Assembly: GCA_034436045.1 (NCBI GenBank)
Contig: DAOTVZ010000265.1
Coordinates: forward strand, 1-7,352
Length of the DNA stretch: 7,352 nucleotides
Direction of reading: 5' to 3'
Source: H111-94 sp034436045
GTDB taxonomy: Bacteria > Chloroflexota > Ktedonobacteria > Ktedonobacterales > Ktedonobacteraceae
Positions 1 through 6,246 of the stretch are shown in pieces (the stretch's first letter is position 1; every line of letters begins with the position of its first letter). Made by a program: the position numbers and the translations under genes. Below the pieces are notes generated by a model, which made no database searches, was not told the DNA's origin, and worked only from the letters and a program-made list of their open reading frames with translations.

Positions 1-14
1 AACGAGAGCAGAAA

Positions 15-43
15 TTGTCGCATCTTCTCCCCTGTGCTATAAT
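15..43 (+). promoter_or_regulatory. Sigma-A-type promoter of the nuo operon
   Basis: A perfect -10 hexamer TATAAT lies at 38-43, with an extended -10 TGC directly before it (35-37). A -35-like TTGTCG at 15-20 is separated by 17 bases. Transcription would start near base 50, giving a leader of roughly 55 bases before nuoA. The promoter implies that nuoA is the first gene of its transcript, so a missing nuoB is not simply upstream in the same operon. Activity is inferred from sequence only. Confidence 0.7.
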
Positions 44-90
44 CTTGTCAGCATCTCATTGACTCTAAAGAGGTGATTAAGGCAACCGTT

Positions 91-97
91 GGGAGGA
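91..97 (+). promoter_or_regulatory. Ribosome binding site deciding the nuoA start
   Basis: GGGAGGA ends 6 bases before the GTG at 104, which favours that GTG over the in-frame TTG at 89. A second Shine-Dalgarno-like stretch, AAAGAGGTGATT at 67-78, lies further upstream. It could serve the TTG at 89 with long spacing or act as a standby site. Confidence 0.6.
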
Positions 98-103
98 TTT
101 CTC

Positions 104-469
104 GTGTCAACTGTGAATATTGGGTACCTTTATGCCGGGATCCTGTTCGTTGCTGGTTTCTTCTTCGTTATCCTGACGACCACAGTGACAAATATCCTGG
201 CACCCCATAAACGTACAAAGGAAAAACTCCAGACCTATGAGTCTGGCGAAACGCCTATCGGCTCTGCCTGGGTTCAGTATCCATTAGGTTTCTACATCTT
301 CGCTTTACTTTTTGTTGCTTTTGATGTAGATATTGTGTTTATTGTCTCCTGGGCCATCATCTTTAAACAATTAAGTATCTTTGGTTTCATCGAAATTCTC
401 TTCTTTATTATCGTTCTGGCGCTTGGCCTGGTCTATGCATGGCGCAAGGGGGTAGCACGATGGATCTAG
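104..469 (+). CDS. nuoA: NADH-quinone oxidoreductase subunit A
   Basis: Small membrane subunit of respiratory complex I, located at the junction of the peripheral arm and the membrane arm beside NuoH. The protein is 121 residues from the GTG at 104, normal for the family. Three hydrophobic helices are visible at about 8-31, 63-86 and 93-113. The family loop signature is present as YESG (45-48), with Ser where many homologues have Cys, and the acidic motif FDVD (73-76) lies in the second helix. The start is set by GGGAGGA at 91-97; a TTG at 89 would add five residues. The stop overlaps the start of nuoC by 10 bases, suggesting translational coupling. Base composition is much lower in GC than the following genes (40 G/C of 120 bases in 301-420). 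Identity is secure from the signature, topology and position before nuoC. Confidence 0.95.
   Translation: MSTVNIGYLYAGILFVAGFFFVILTTTVTNILAPHKRTKEKLQTYESGETPIGSAWVQYPLGFYIFALLFVAFDVDIVFIVSWAIIFKQLSIFGFIEILFFIIVLALGLVYAWRKGVARWI
446..452 (+). promoter_or_regulatory. Ribosome binding site deciding the nuoC start
   Basis: AAGGGGG inside the end of nuoA lies 7 bases before the ATG at 460. It supports that start over the in-frame ATG at 439, which has no comparable purine-rich site and would add seven residues. Confidence 0.65.
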
Positions 470-1185
470 TCCCACGCTCTACCTATGTGCCCAGCGCAAC
501 TACCGGCTACCGAGATCAGAATACCGCGCTGGCACGTGATCTGGCTCCTATCGCGCAGATCACCGGCGAACCCATCGCTCCGCAAACACTGAAGGGCGAT
601 TTTCTCTCGCTCGAAGTTAAACGCGAGAACCTGGTAGCCGTATGCCGTTTTCTGCGCGACCAACTGGGCTTTGACCTGCTCGTTTGTATTTCAGGCGTCG
701 ATATGCTCGACCACCTGGAAACGGTCTATCATCTGCGCTCCACCACGCGCGGACAACTGCTGCAATTGAAGGTGCGCATCGATAGCCAGAAGCCAGAGGT
801 CGATAGCGTAGTTTCTGTCTGGCCGACGGCCAACTGGCTGGAGCGCGAAACCTACGATATGTTCGGCATTCGCTTTACCGGCCACCCCGATCTGCGCCGT
901 ATGCTGCTCGACGATGACTTCGAGGGTTTCCCGCTGCTCAAGAGCTTCCATCAGGTACCACTGACGGTCAAACCCCAGGCTACGACGCAGGTTGATCCCA
1001 ATCTAGCCGTCGCGGGCAACTTCCAGCAGCAGCGCCTGGAACGGGTAGTGCAGAAGAAGTTCGGTCAGGGCATGGAGGAACGTCTCCACCCCGGCACTCC
1101 TACCTTCGGCAACGCATTTCATGGCCCATTGATCGGCAAAGAGCCGGAAACGACCAGCAGCAACACAGGGCAGGAAAAGCAGTAG
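460..1185 (+). CDS. nuoC: NADH-quinone oxidoreductase subunit C (30 kDa subunit)
   Basis: Hydrophilic Q-module subunit of complex I that packs against NuoD and helps hold the peripheral arm together; it carries no cofactor. From the ATG at 460 the protein has 241 residues. The 30-kDa-subunit fold spans about residues 45-165 and ends in the family signature: ERETYDMFG from residue 128 and GHPDLRR at 141-147. The normally near-invariant continuation GHPLRKD reads GFPLLKS here (156-162), so His, Arg and Asp are all replaced. A hydrophilic tail of about 70 residues (Gln, Thr and Pro rich) follows and matches nothing I recognise. The gene overlaps nuoA by 10 bases and ends 6 bases before a small membrane protein gene. 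NuoC is separate from NuoD, unlike the fused NuoCD of enterobacteria. The family assignment is secure. Confidence 0.94.
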   Translation: MDLVPRSTYVPSATTGYRDQNTALARDLAPIAQITGEPIAPQTLKGDFLSLEVKRENLVAVCRFLRDQLGFDLLVCISGVDMLDHLETVYHLRSTTRGQLLQLKVRIDSQKPEVDSVVSVWPTANWLERETYDMFGIRFTGHPDLRRMLLDDDFEGFPLLKSFHQVPLTVKPQATTQVDPNLAVAGNFQQQRLERVVQKKFGQGMEERLHPGTPTFGNAFHGPLIGKEPETTSSNTGQEKQ

Positions 1186-1191
1186 TGGTAT

Positions 1192-1527
1192 ATGGCAAAA
1201 AGCAGAACACGGAGAACACAGAATCAGTATACAGGCAAAACAGGCCAGTCTCAGCGCGCACAGCGACCAGCGCAGGCGACCGCGAACGCACCTGCTGCGC
1301 CCTCACAACAGATACAGCGCATCAAAACTGTGCAGAAAGCACAGCATTTGCAAAGCTTGATTATGCCCGGCATGGTGGCACTGGGTTGCTGGGGTCTGGC
1401 GTTCTCCTTCTTGTTTCTGACTAATGACCAGAACCACGTTCTCTTCGGCGCTCTGGCCGCCTTGATGGCGCTGATGTGGTCGCTCAATCTCGGCTTGCGT
1501 GTACGAAAAGTGCTGCAACAGAAATAG
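1192..1527 (+). CDS. Small two-helix membrane protein of unknown function within the nuo operon
   Basis: I do not recognise this 111-residue protein. Residues 1-50 are hydrophilic and very rich in Arg, Lys, Gln, Ala and Thr, with no Asp or Glu. Two hydrophobic helices follow at about 56-76 and 82-102, joined by a short polar turn (TNDQN), and the protein ends with a basic tail (RVRK...QQK). By the positive-inside rule both ends face the cytoplasm. It starts 6 bases after the nuoC stop and ends 24 bases before nuoD. The Shine-Dalgarno is weak (GGAAAAG at 1173-1179, about 12 bases upstream), so translation may depend on coupling with nuoC. Overlapping readings in other frames are less convincing because they lack the clean two-helix pattern. 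Its place between two Q-module genes suggests an accessory, assembly or lineage-specific complex I subunit, which is inference. It is not NuoB, as it lacks that family's cluster-binding cysteines. Confidence 0.72.
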   Translation: MAKSRTRRTQNQYTGKTGQSQRAQRPAQATANAPAAPSQQIQRIKTVQKAQHLQSLIMPGMVALGCWGLAFSFLFLTNDQNHVLFGALAALMALMWSLNLGLRVRKVLQQK

Positions 1528-1551
1528 AGACAGAACAAATAGAGGCTATAT

Positions 1552-2694
1552 ATGGCTACAAATCAACAGATAAATGCAGGCGTTGAGGGAGCCGAGGGCA
1601 CTCAGTCGCAAGAGATGTTGCTCAATATGGGGCCGCAGCACCCAAGTACGCATGGCGTGTTGCGCCTGGTGTTGACACTCGAAGGCGAAACGGTCGTTGA
1701 TTGCACTCCGGTCATCGGCTATCTCCATCGTGGCATCGAAAAGATTTTAGAGAATCGCCCATACATGGGCGGCATTCGTTACATGGATAACTGTGATTAT
1801 CTTTCACCCATGTTGAACGAAACCGCCTACGTGGGAGCCGTCGAGCAATTGATGGGCATTGAGCCGCCACGCCGCGCACAATATATTCGCCTGCTCACCA
1901 ACGAACTTCAACGCATCGCCAGCCACCTGGTAGGTATTGGCACCTACCTTATGGACCTGGGCGCGGTCACCCCCATCCTGTGGTGCTTCCGTGACCGCGA
2001 GGGCATTCTCTCCCTGTTCGAAGCGCTGGGCGGCAGCCGCTTTAACGTGAACTACCTGCGCGTCGGCGGCGTGCTGCACGATTTCCCTAAAAACTGGCTC
2101 AAGGAGTGTTCTGCCTTCCTCGACCAGCTTGAGAAGAACATGGTCGAACTGGAAGGGCTGATCACCGGCAACGAAATCTTTGAGGCTCGCACACAGGGCG
2201 TCGGCTACATCGACCCCCAGCAAGCGCTGGCCTACGGGCTGACTGGCCCCATGTTACGCGCTTCCGGCGTCAATTGGGACCTGCGCGTCAACCGTCCGTA
2301 CATGGCCTACCGCGAGATTCCTGTCCGACCCCAGGTACGTCAGGAAGGCGATTGTTTCGCACGTTACAAAGTGCGTGTTCAGGAAATATATGAGAGCATC
2401 CGCCTGTGCCGCGAGGCCATCGATAAGCTGCCGGGCGGCCCTATCGGTACACGCACGCCCATCGCTTTGCGTCCGCCGCGCGGTGAAACCTACTTTGCCC
2501 TCGAAAGCAGCAAAGGAGAACAGGGCGTTTACCTGATTAGCGATGGTAGCGAGTATCCCTGGCGCGCGAAAGTTCGCGGCCCGTCCTTCGTCAATCTGCA
2601 AATCTTGCCCGAATTACTGCGTGGTCACAAGATGAGCGATACCATCGCTATCCTGGGCAGCCTGGACATCGTGCTAGGCGAGGTTGATCGCTAG
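1552..2694 (+). CDS. nuoD: NADH-quinone oxidoreductase subunit D (49 kDa subunit)
   Basis: Q-module subunit of complex I, related to the large subunit of NiFe hydrogenases, that forms most of the quinone-reduction pocket with NuoB. It has 380 residues, typical for a stand-alone NuoD. The N-terminal signature MGPQHPSTHG is at 26-35; its His34 corresponds to the conserved quinone-site His (His38 of Thermus Nqo4). The segment MDNCDYLSPM at 78-87 supplies the conserved quinone-site Tyr (Tyr83). The C-terminus has the family ending LGSLDIVLGEVDR. The ATG at 1552 has AGAGG at 1541-1545, six bases upstream. There is no C-terminal hydrogenase-type cysteine, as expected for NuoD. It lies 24 bases after the small membrane protein gene and 19 bases before nuoH. 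No damage is visible and the quinone-site residues are intact, so the subunit is probably functional. Confidence 0.97.
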   Translation: MATNQQINAGVEGAEGTQSQEMLLNMGPQHPSTHGVLRLVLTLEGETVVDCTPVIGYLHRGIEKILENRPYMGGIRYMDNCDYLSPMLNETAYVGAVEQLMGIEPPRRAQYIRLLTNELQRIASHLVGIGTYLMDLGAVTPILWCFRDREGILSLFEALGGSRFNVNYLRVGGVLHDFPKNWLKECSAFLDQLEKNMVELEGLITGNEIFEARTQGVGYIDPQQALAYGLTGPMLRASGVNWDLRVNRPYMAYREIPVRPQVRQEGDCFARYKVRVQEIYESIRLCREAIDKLPGGPIGTRTPIALRPPRGETYFALESSKGEQGVYLISDGSEYPWRAKVRGPSFVNLQILPELLRGHKMSDTIAILGSLDIVLGEVDR

Positions 2695-2713
2695 AGTTTG
2701 TGGAGTTATTCCT

Positions 2714-4126
2714 ATGCATACATTTGTCCTGAGTTATCTGGGGCTGCAACTGGCGAGTAATCCACCCAATATCTGGTTACAGATACTGGAGTTCGTCATC
2801 GCCTTCCTCTCCATCTTCGGCTTCATCATGACCAGCGCGATCATTCTGATCCTGGCCGAGCGCAAGATCATGGGCTGGATGCAGGATCGCTATGGGCCAT
2901 TGCACACCGGCCCCTGGGGCCTGCTCCAGACCGTTGCCGACGTGGGGAAGTTGTTGCTGAAAGAAGACATTCACGCCGGTAGCACCGATAAGGCCGTCTT
3001 CCTGCTGGCCCCTTCGGTCTTTATGGCCCCGGTTATCGCGGCTTTCGCCGTCCTGCCTTTCTCGCCCTATATCGGTCTGCCCGGCACGGCGCTGGCAACC
3101 GGCATCGTGTATCTGGTCGCCATGAGTTCGCTCGATGTGATCGGGGTGATCATGGCCGGCTGGGGTTCTAACAACAAGTATTCGCTCATTGGCGGCTTGC
3201 GTTCCGCCGCACAAATGATCTCTTACGAGCTGCCGCTCGTCCTGGCACTCATCGGCGTTATTATGTTCACCAGCGTGCTGGCCGGTCTGCCCGGCTTCCC
3301 CTCTTATGGTCAGAGCGGCGTCGGCACTATCTCGCTCAAAGAGATCATGGATATCCAGAATTCCGCCTGGCACAAGACGGGCATCGGCATCCTGGATTTC
3401 ATCTTCGAGGGTTTCACGCCCTGGACATGGTTCTTCCTGTTCCAGCCGCTCATGCTGGTCGTCTACTATACCTGCGGCCTCGCTGAAACAAACCGCGCCC
3501 CCTTCGATCTACCTGAAGCGGAGTCTGAACTGGTGGCCGGCTACCTCACCGAGTACAGCGGCATGCGCTGGGCACTCTTCTTCCTGGGCGAATATGGCAA
3601 TATGACGATTGTCTCGGCCATCTCGACCTACCTGTTCCTGGGCGGCTTCTCTGGCCCCGGCGTAACCTATCTGCTCGGCCTGAACTCATTTGGATGGAGC
3701 TTCCTGGCCAATATTCTGGCCCTGATCTACTTCATCCTCAAGGTCTACGCGCTCTGCTTCGTCTTCATCTGGATTCGTTCGACGCTGCCACGTCTGCGTG
3801 CCGACCAGCTCATGCAGTTCGCATGGCTCATCCTGATCCCGGTTACGCTGCTGAACATCCTGGTAACAGGCGCTATCTACTTAGTCGTCGCAGCGCTCGG
3901 CTTGCCTACCTGGGTCTTCCTGGTTGTGACAGCCGCCATCAACTGGGCCGGTCTCTTCGCCTTCATCAGAATCGTCGGTGCCGCCACCAGTGCGACCACG
4001 CGCCGCGCCCAGGCCCCGGCCATACGTGCACAACGCCGCGCCGCTCTGGCGACACCTGCCCTGAGTGGTACCATCCCGGCGCGCGTCCCAGAACTGCCGC
4101 AAGAGGCAACGGCTGGCAAGCAATAA
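2714..4126 (+). CDS. nuoH: NADH-quinone oxidoreductase subunit H (extended form)
   Basis: Membrane subunit of complex I that forms the entrance and floor of the quinone channel and links quinone reduction to the proton-pumping arm. From the ATG at 2714 (GGAG at 2702-2705, 8 bases upstream) it has 470 residues, against roughly 325-350 in many bacteria. Family motifs are clear: ERK at 49-51 followed by a QDRYGP loop and KEDI at 83-86, then ETNRAPFDLPEAESE at 258-272 with its conserved acidic residues. A further conserved block, WIRSTLPRLRADQLM, follows in the C-terminal third. Extra length sits in a loop at about 191-236, in an added hydrophobic segment near 390-417, and in a basic Ala/Arg/Pro-rich tail at about 423-470. 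An in-frame TTG at 2684 inside nuoD has no supporting site. This is the last gene of the operon; nuoI and nuoJ do not follow. Confidence 0.95.
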   Translation: MHTFVLSYLGLQLASNPPNIWLQILEFVIAFLSIFGFIMTSAIILILAERKIMGWMQDRYGPLHTGPWGLLQTVADVGKLLLKEDIHAGSTDKAVFLLAPSVFMAPVIAAFAVLPFSPYIGLPGTALATGIVYLVAMSSLDVIGVIMAGWGSNNKYSLIGGLRSAAQMISYELPLVLALIGVIMFTSVLAGLPGFPSYGQSGVGTISLKEIMDIQNSAWHKTGIGILDFIFEGFTPWTWFFLFQPLMLVVYYTCGLAETNRAPFDLPEAESELVAGYLTEYSGMRWALFFLGEYGNMTIVSAISTYLFLGGFSGPGVTYLLGLNSFGWSFLANILALIYFILKVYALCFVFIWIRSTLPRLRADQLMQFAWLILIPVTLLNILVTGAIYLVVAALGLPTWVFLVVTAAINWAGLFAFIRIVGAATSATTRRAQAPAIRAQRRAALATPALSGTIPARVPELPQEATAGKQ

Positions 4127-4152
4127 ATATGGTTAATGGATATAGTGACCCC

Positions 4153-4199
4153 CAGGGTGGATGCGGAAACCGCATTGCAGGGTTTCCGCATCCACCCTG
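4153..4199. repeat. Perfect 19-bp inverted repeat between convergent operons
   Basis: The arms at 4153-4171 and 4181-4199 are exact reverse complements separated by a 9-base loop. The arm begins CAGGGTGGATGCGG. The hairpin would be very stable on either strand but no run of T follows on either side. A smaller alternative hairpin (GCGG-AAA-CCGC, 4163-4173) lies inside the left arm. It sits 26 bases after the nuoH stop and 55 bases beyond the thiY stop. It may end or stabilise both transcripts, or be one copy of a dispersed palindromic element. The remaining intergenic bases (4127-4152 and 4200-4254) show nothing else I can support. Confidence 0.85.
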
Positions 4200-4254
4200 A
4201 CTTTGTCTCCGAGAACAACCGGTACTCTGCTCAGATGCTACTTCCAGAAAACGC

Positions 4255-5325
4255 CTATGACAAAAATTCATTGGTATAGAGCGCGCTGAAGTTCATGCTC
4301 GTGATGGGCTTGCCGGAAGCATCCAGAATAGCCTTGTTCTTTAGCATGAACTCCGGGTAGCCTTGCCAGGCGGCAGCATCCTGCCAGCCCCATTTATGGC
4401 CGGGGTCGGTATAGTGCGCACTGAGGAACTGCTGGCTGGCATAGACCAGACCTGTATCGGGGAAGGTTCCGGCGGGCGCGCCATCAATCAGCATCTTCGC
4501 CGCCTGATTGGGATGCTGAATGGCGTAATCATAGCCCTTAACGGTTGCCGCCATGAAGCGCTTGAGCAGGTCGGGCTTCTCCTTGATCTCCTGCGGGCTG
4601 GTGATAATATTCGGTGTGTAGTAATCAGGAATGCCGAAGCTGGTAATCGGGAAGACATTTAGCTTGTAGCCTTGCCGCTCGGCCTGAATGACCTCCCAGC
4701 CCTCGAAGACCCAGGCAAAGTCGATGCGATGGTTCTCCAGCGCCTGCATCGCATCAGTACTTAAAGTGACATTCTTGAAATCGCCTTTGCCACCGGCATT
4801 TCTGATAATGGCGCTGACCACTGCCTGCTCATAGGGCGCGCCAAAACCACCGTAAATCTTGCCGTCAAACTGTTTAGGGCTGGTAATGCCGGAACTCGCC
4901 AGCGCGACCAGCGCTGAGGTGTTGTGCTGAATAATGGCCGCAATGGACACCACCGGCTGGCCCACCGCCGCATCCGCGACAATACCTTCCGTCGAGCTAA
5001 TACCCACATCTACTTTACCGCTGCTCACCAGGACATCAGGCGAGACGCTATCGGAATAGGGGACGATCTGGAGATCGATGCCCTCGTCACGGTACCAACC
5101 CATCTGCTGGGCCACGTAGATACCTGTGTGATTGGTATTAGGCGTCCAGTCCAGCGCCAGTTTCATCGTGGTAATCGGCCCCTTCCAGGGTGTGGCCGAG
5201 GGTGCCACTGTCGCTTTCTGCGTGGTTGCAGCGGCACGCTGTTGCAGTACATAGGCTCCCACCACGACGATAATTAATAAGACAGGTACGCCAATACTTA
5301 GCAAAAGGCGCGTTCTTCTATTCAT
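4255..5325 (-). CDS. thiY: ThiY-like thiamine-pyrimidine precursor binding protein
   Basis: Extracytoplasmic substrate-binding protein of an ABC importer, NMT1/THI5-like family. Characterised ThiY proteins bind formylaminopyrimidine, a thiamine breakdown product salvaged for HMP synthesis. From the ATG at 5325 there are 356 residues. A basic N-terminus (MNRRTR) is followed by a hydrophobic helix at about 7-27, acting as a Sec signal or membrane anchor. There is no lipobox Cys, and in fact no Cys anywhere. The binding domain begins near residue 54 with LALDWTPNTNHTGIYVA (56-72), the family's ligand-site signature. The absence of the CCCFC motif rules out the eukaryotic THI5-type HMP synthase reaction. 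AAAGGA at 5334-5339, 8 bases upstream, supports this start over a GTG at 5358. It is the last gene of the riboswitch-controlled operon, 33 bases after thiX. The exact ligand (formylaminopyrimidine, HMP or related) cannot be read from sequence. Confidence 0.88.
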   Translation of the reverse strand: MNRRTRLLLSIGVPVLLIIVVVGAYVLQQRAAATTQKATVAPSATPWKGPITTMKLALDWTPNTNHTGIYVAQQMGWYRDEGIDLQIVPYSDSVSPDVLVSSGKVDVGISSTEGIVADAAVGQPVVSIAAIIQHNTSALVALASSGITSPKQFDGKIYGGFGAPYEQAVVSAIIRNAGGKGDFKNVTLSTDAMQALENHRIDFAWVFEGWEVIQAERQGYKLNVFPITSFGIPDYYTPNIITSPQEIKEKPDLLKRFMAATVKGYDYAIQHPNQAAKMLIDGAPAGTFPDTGLVYASQQFLSAHYTDPGHKWGWQDAAAWQGYPEFMLKNKAILDASGKPITSMNFSALYTNEFLS

Positions 5326-5358
5326 TGTGTATATCCTTTCTCCCTGCACTATAACCAA

Positions 5359-6246
5359 TCATGCCCCAACGGTTTTTCTTGCACGAGAGTCGCCGAGGGT
5401 CGAGCGTTGATACCAGGGTAACGCCATCCGCTCAATCCAGACAACCAGACCGAATAAAAGCAGACTCAATAGCGCGGTGACAACAATGGCATCAAAGATC
5501 AGGACGATGGCGAACGAGTGGGCGGCGTTCTCCATGTAGATGCCCAGACCTTGATAGGCTCCAACATACTCCCCAAAGATCGCGCCCGTCACGCTGTAGG
5601 TCGCGGCAATGCGCAGGCCCGAAAAGAACGAAGGCATAGCATTGGGCAGGCGCACCATCCACAGTACCTGCCAGCGCGTCGCGCGCATGCTCTTCATCAG
5701 GCGCAACAGGTCAGGGTCGGTTCCCAACAAACCATCGGCACAGGCAACGGCTATAGGAAAGAAGCAGTAAAGTATCACGACGATGACTTTAGGTGTCAGG
5801 CCATAGCCGAACCAGATCAGCAACAGAGGGGCCAGCGCGATCATCGGGATAGTCTGAGAGGTAATCAGCACGGGATAGATAGTGCGGCGAATCCAGCTTG
5901 AGCTATCCAGCAGCACGGCCAGCACGACACCGAGCAGCACCGAAAGCGCCAGCCCGATTACCGTCTCTACCAGCGTCTGCATAGTATTCACCCACAGGTC
6001 GCCCCAATGCGTCACCAGCGCCTGCGCGATCACCGTCGGCTGCGGCAAAAGCGTTGCACTAATCAGTCCGCCGCGCACGATTACTTCCCACAAGGCCAGC
6101 ACCACGATCAGAAACACGAAGGCCGGGCCATAATTAGCAATGCCACGCAATGCCCGGTTGCTCATGGGCCGGGTACCCACAAGAGGCACCTCTACATTAA
6201 CCAATGGGGTATCTCGCTCGTGGCTTATCTGCTGGTTGCTCTTCAT
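5359..6246 (-). CDS. thiX: ThiX-like ABC transporter permease
   Basis: Inner-membrane permease that forms the translocation path for the thiamine precursor delivered by the downstream ThiY-like protein. It has 295 residues and belongs to the binding-protein-dependent transport permease family (SsuC/TauC/ThiX group). A cytoplasmic N-terminus of about 38 residues is followed by roughly six hydrophobic segments, the clearest at about 41-58, 92-113, 122-146, 151-172 and 246-270. The cytoplasmic coupling loop that contacts the ATPase is visible at about 187-212, with the form MRATRWQVLWMVRLPNAMP followed by GLR. The ATG overlaps the thiZ stop as ATGA (6243-6246), and AAGGAG at 6255-6260 lies 8 bases upstream, so translation is probably coupled. 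Sequence alone would not separate thiamine precursor from sulfonate or nitrate transport; the TPP riboswitch and ThiY decide it. Confidence 0.88.
   Translation of the reverse strand: MKSNQQISHERDTPLVNVEVPLVGTRPMSNRALRGIANYGPAFVFLIVVLALWEVIVRGGLISATLLPQPTVIAQALVTHWGDLWVNTMQTLVETVIGLALSVLLGVVLAVLLDSSSWIRRTIYPVLITSQTIPMIALAPLLLIWFGYGLTPKVIVVILYCFFPIAVACADGLLGTDPDLLRLMKSMRATRWQVLWMVRLPNAMPSFFSGLRIAATYSVTGAIFGEYVGAYQGLGIYMENAAHSFAIVLIFDAIVVTALLSLLLFGLVVWIERMALPWYQRSTLGDSRARKTVGA

Noticed and set aside
1185..1424. Alternative frame starting at the GTG overlapping the nuoC stop
   Set aside because: Its product lacks a coherent membrane topology, and the frame starting at 1192 gives a clean basic segment plus two helices running up to nuoD.
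1804..2601. Two antisense open frames within nuoD
   Set aside because: Both overlap strongly conserved NuoD coding sequence and show no family features.
2777..3373. A 198-codon open frame on the minus strand inside nuoH
   Set aside because: It lies antisense to conserved NuoH motifs, its translation is a charged Gly/Asp/His/Gln-rich mixture with no recognisable domain, and it has no credible ribosome site. It is a by-product of high-GC codon use.
3694..4200. A 168-codon plus-strand frame overlapping the 3' end of nuoH and the palindrome
   Set aside because: It is the alternate frame of nuoH with low-complexity content, and its end runs into the inverted repeat.
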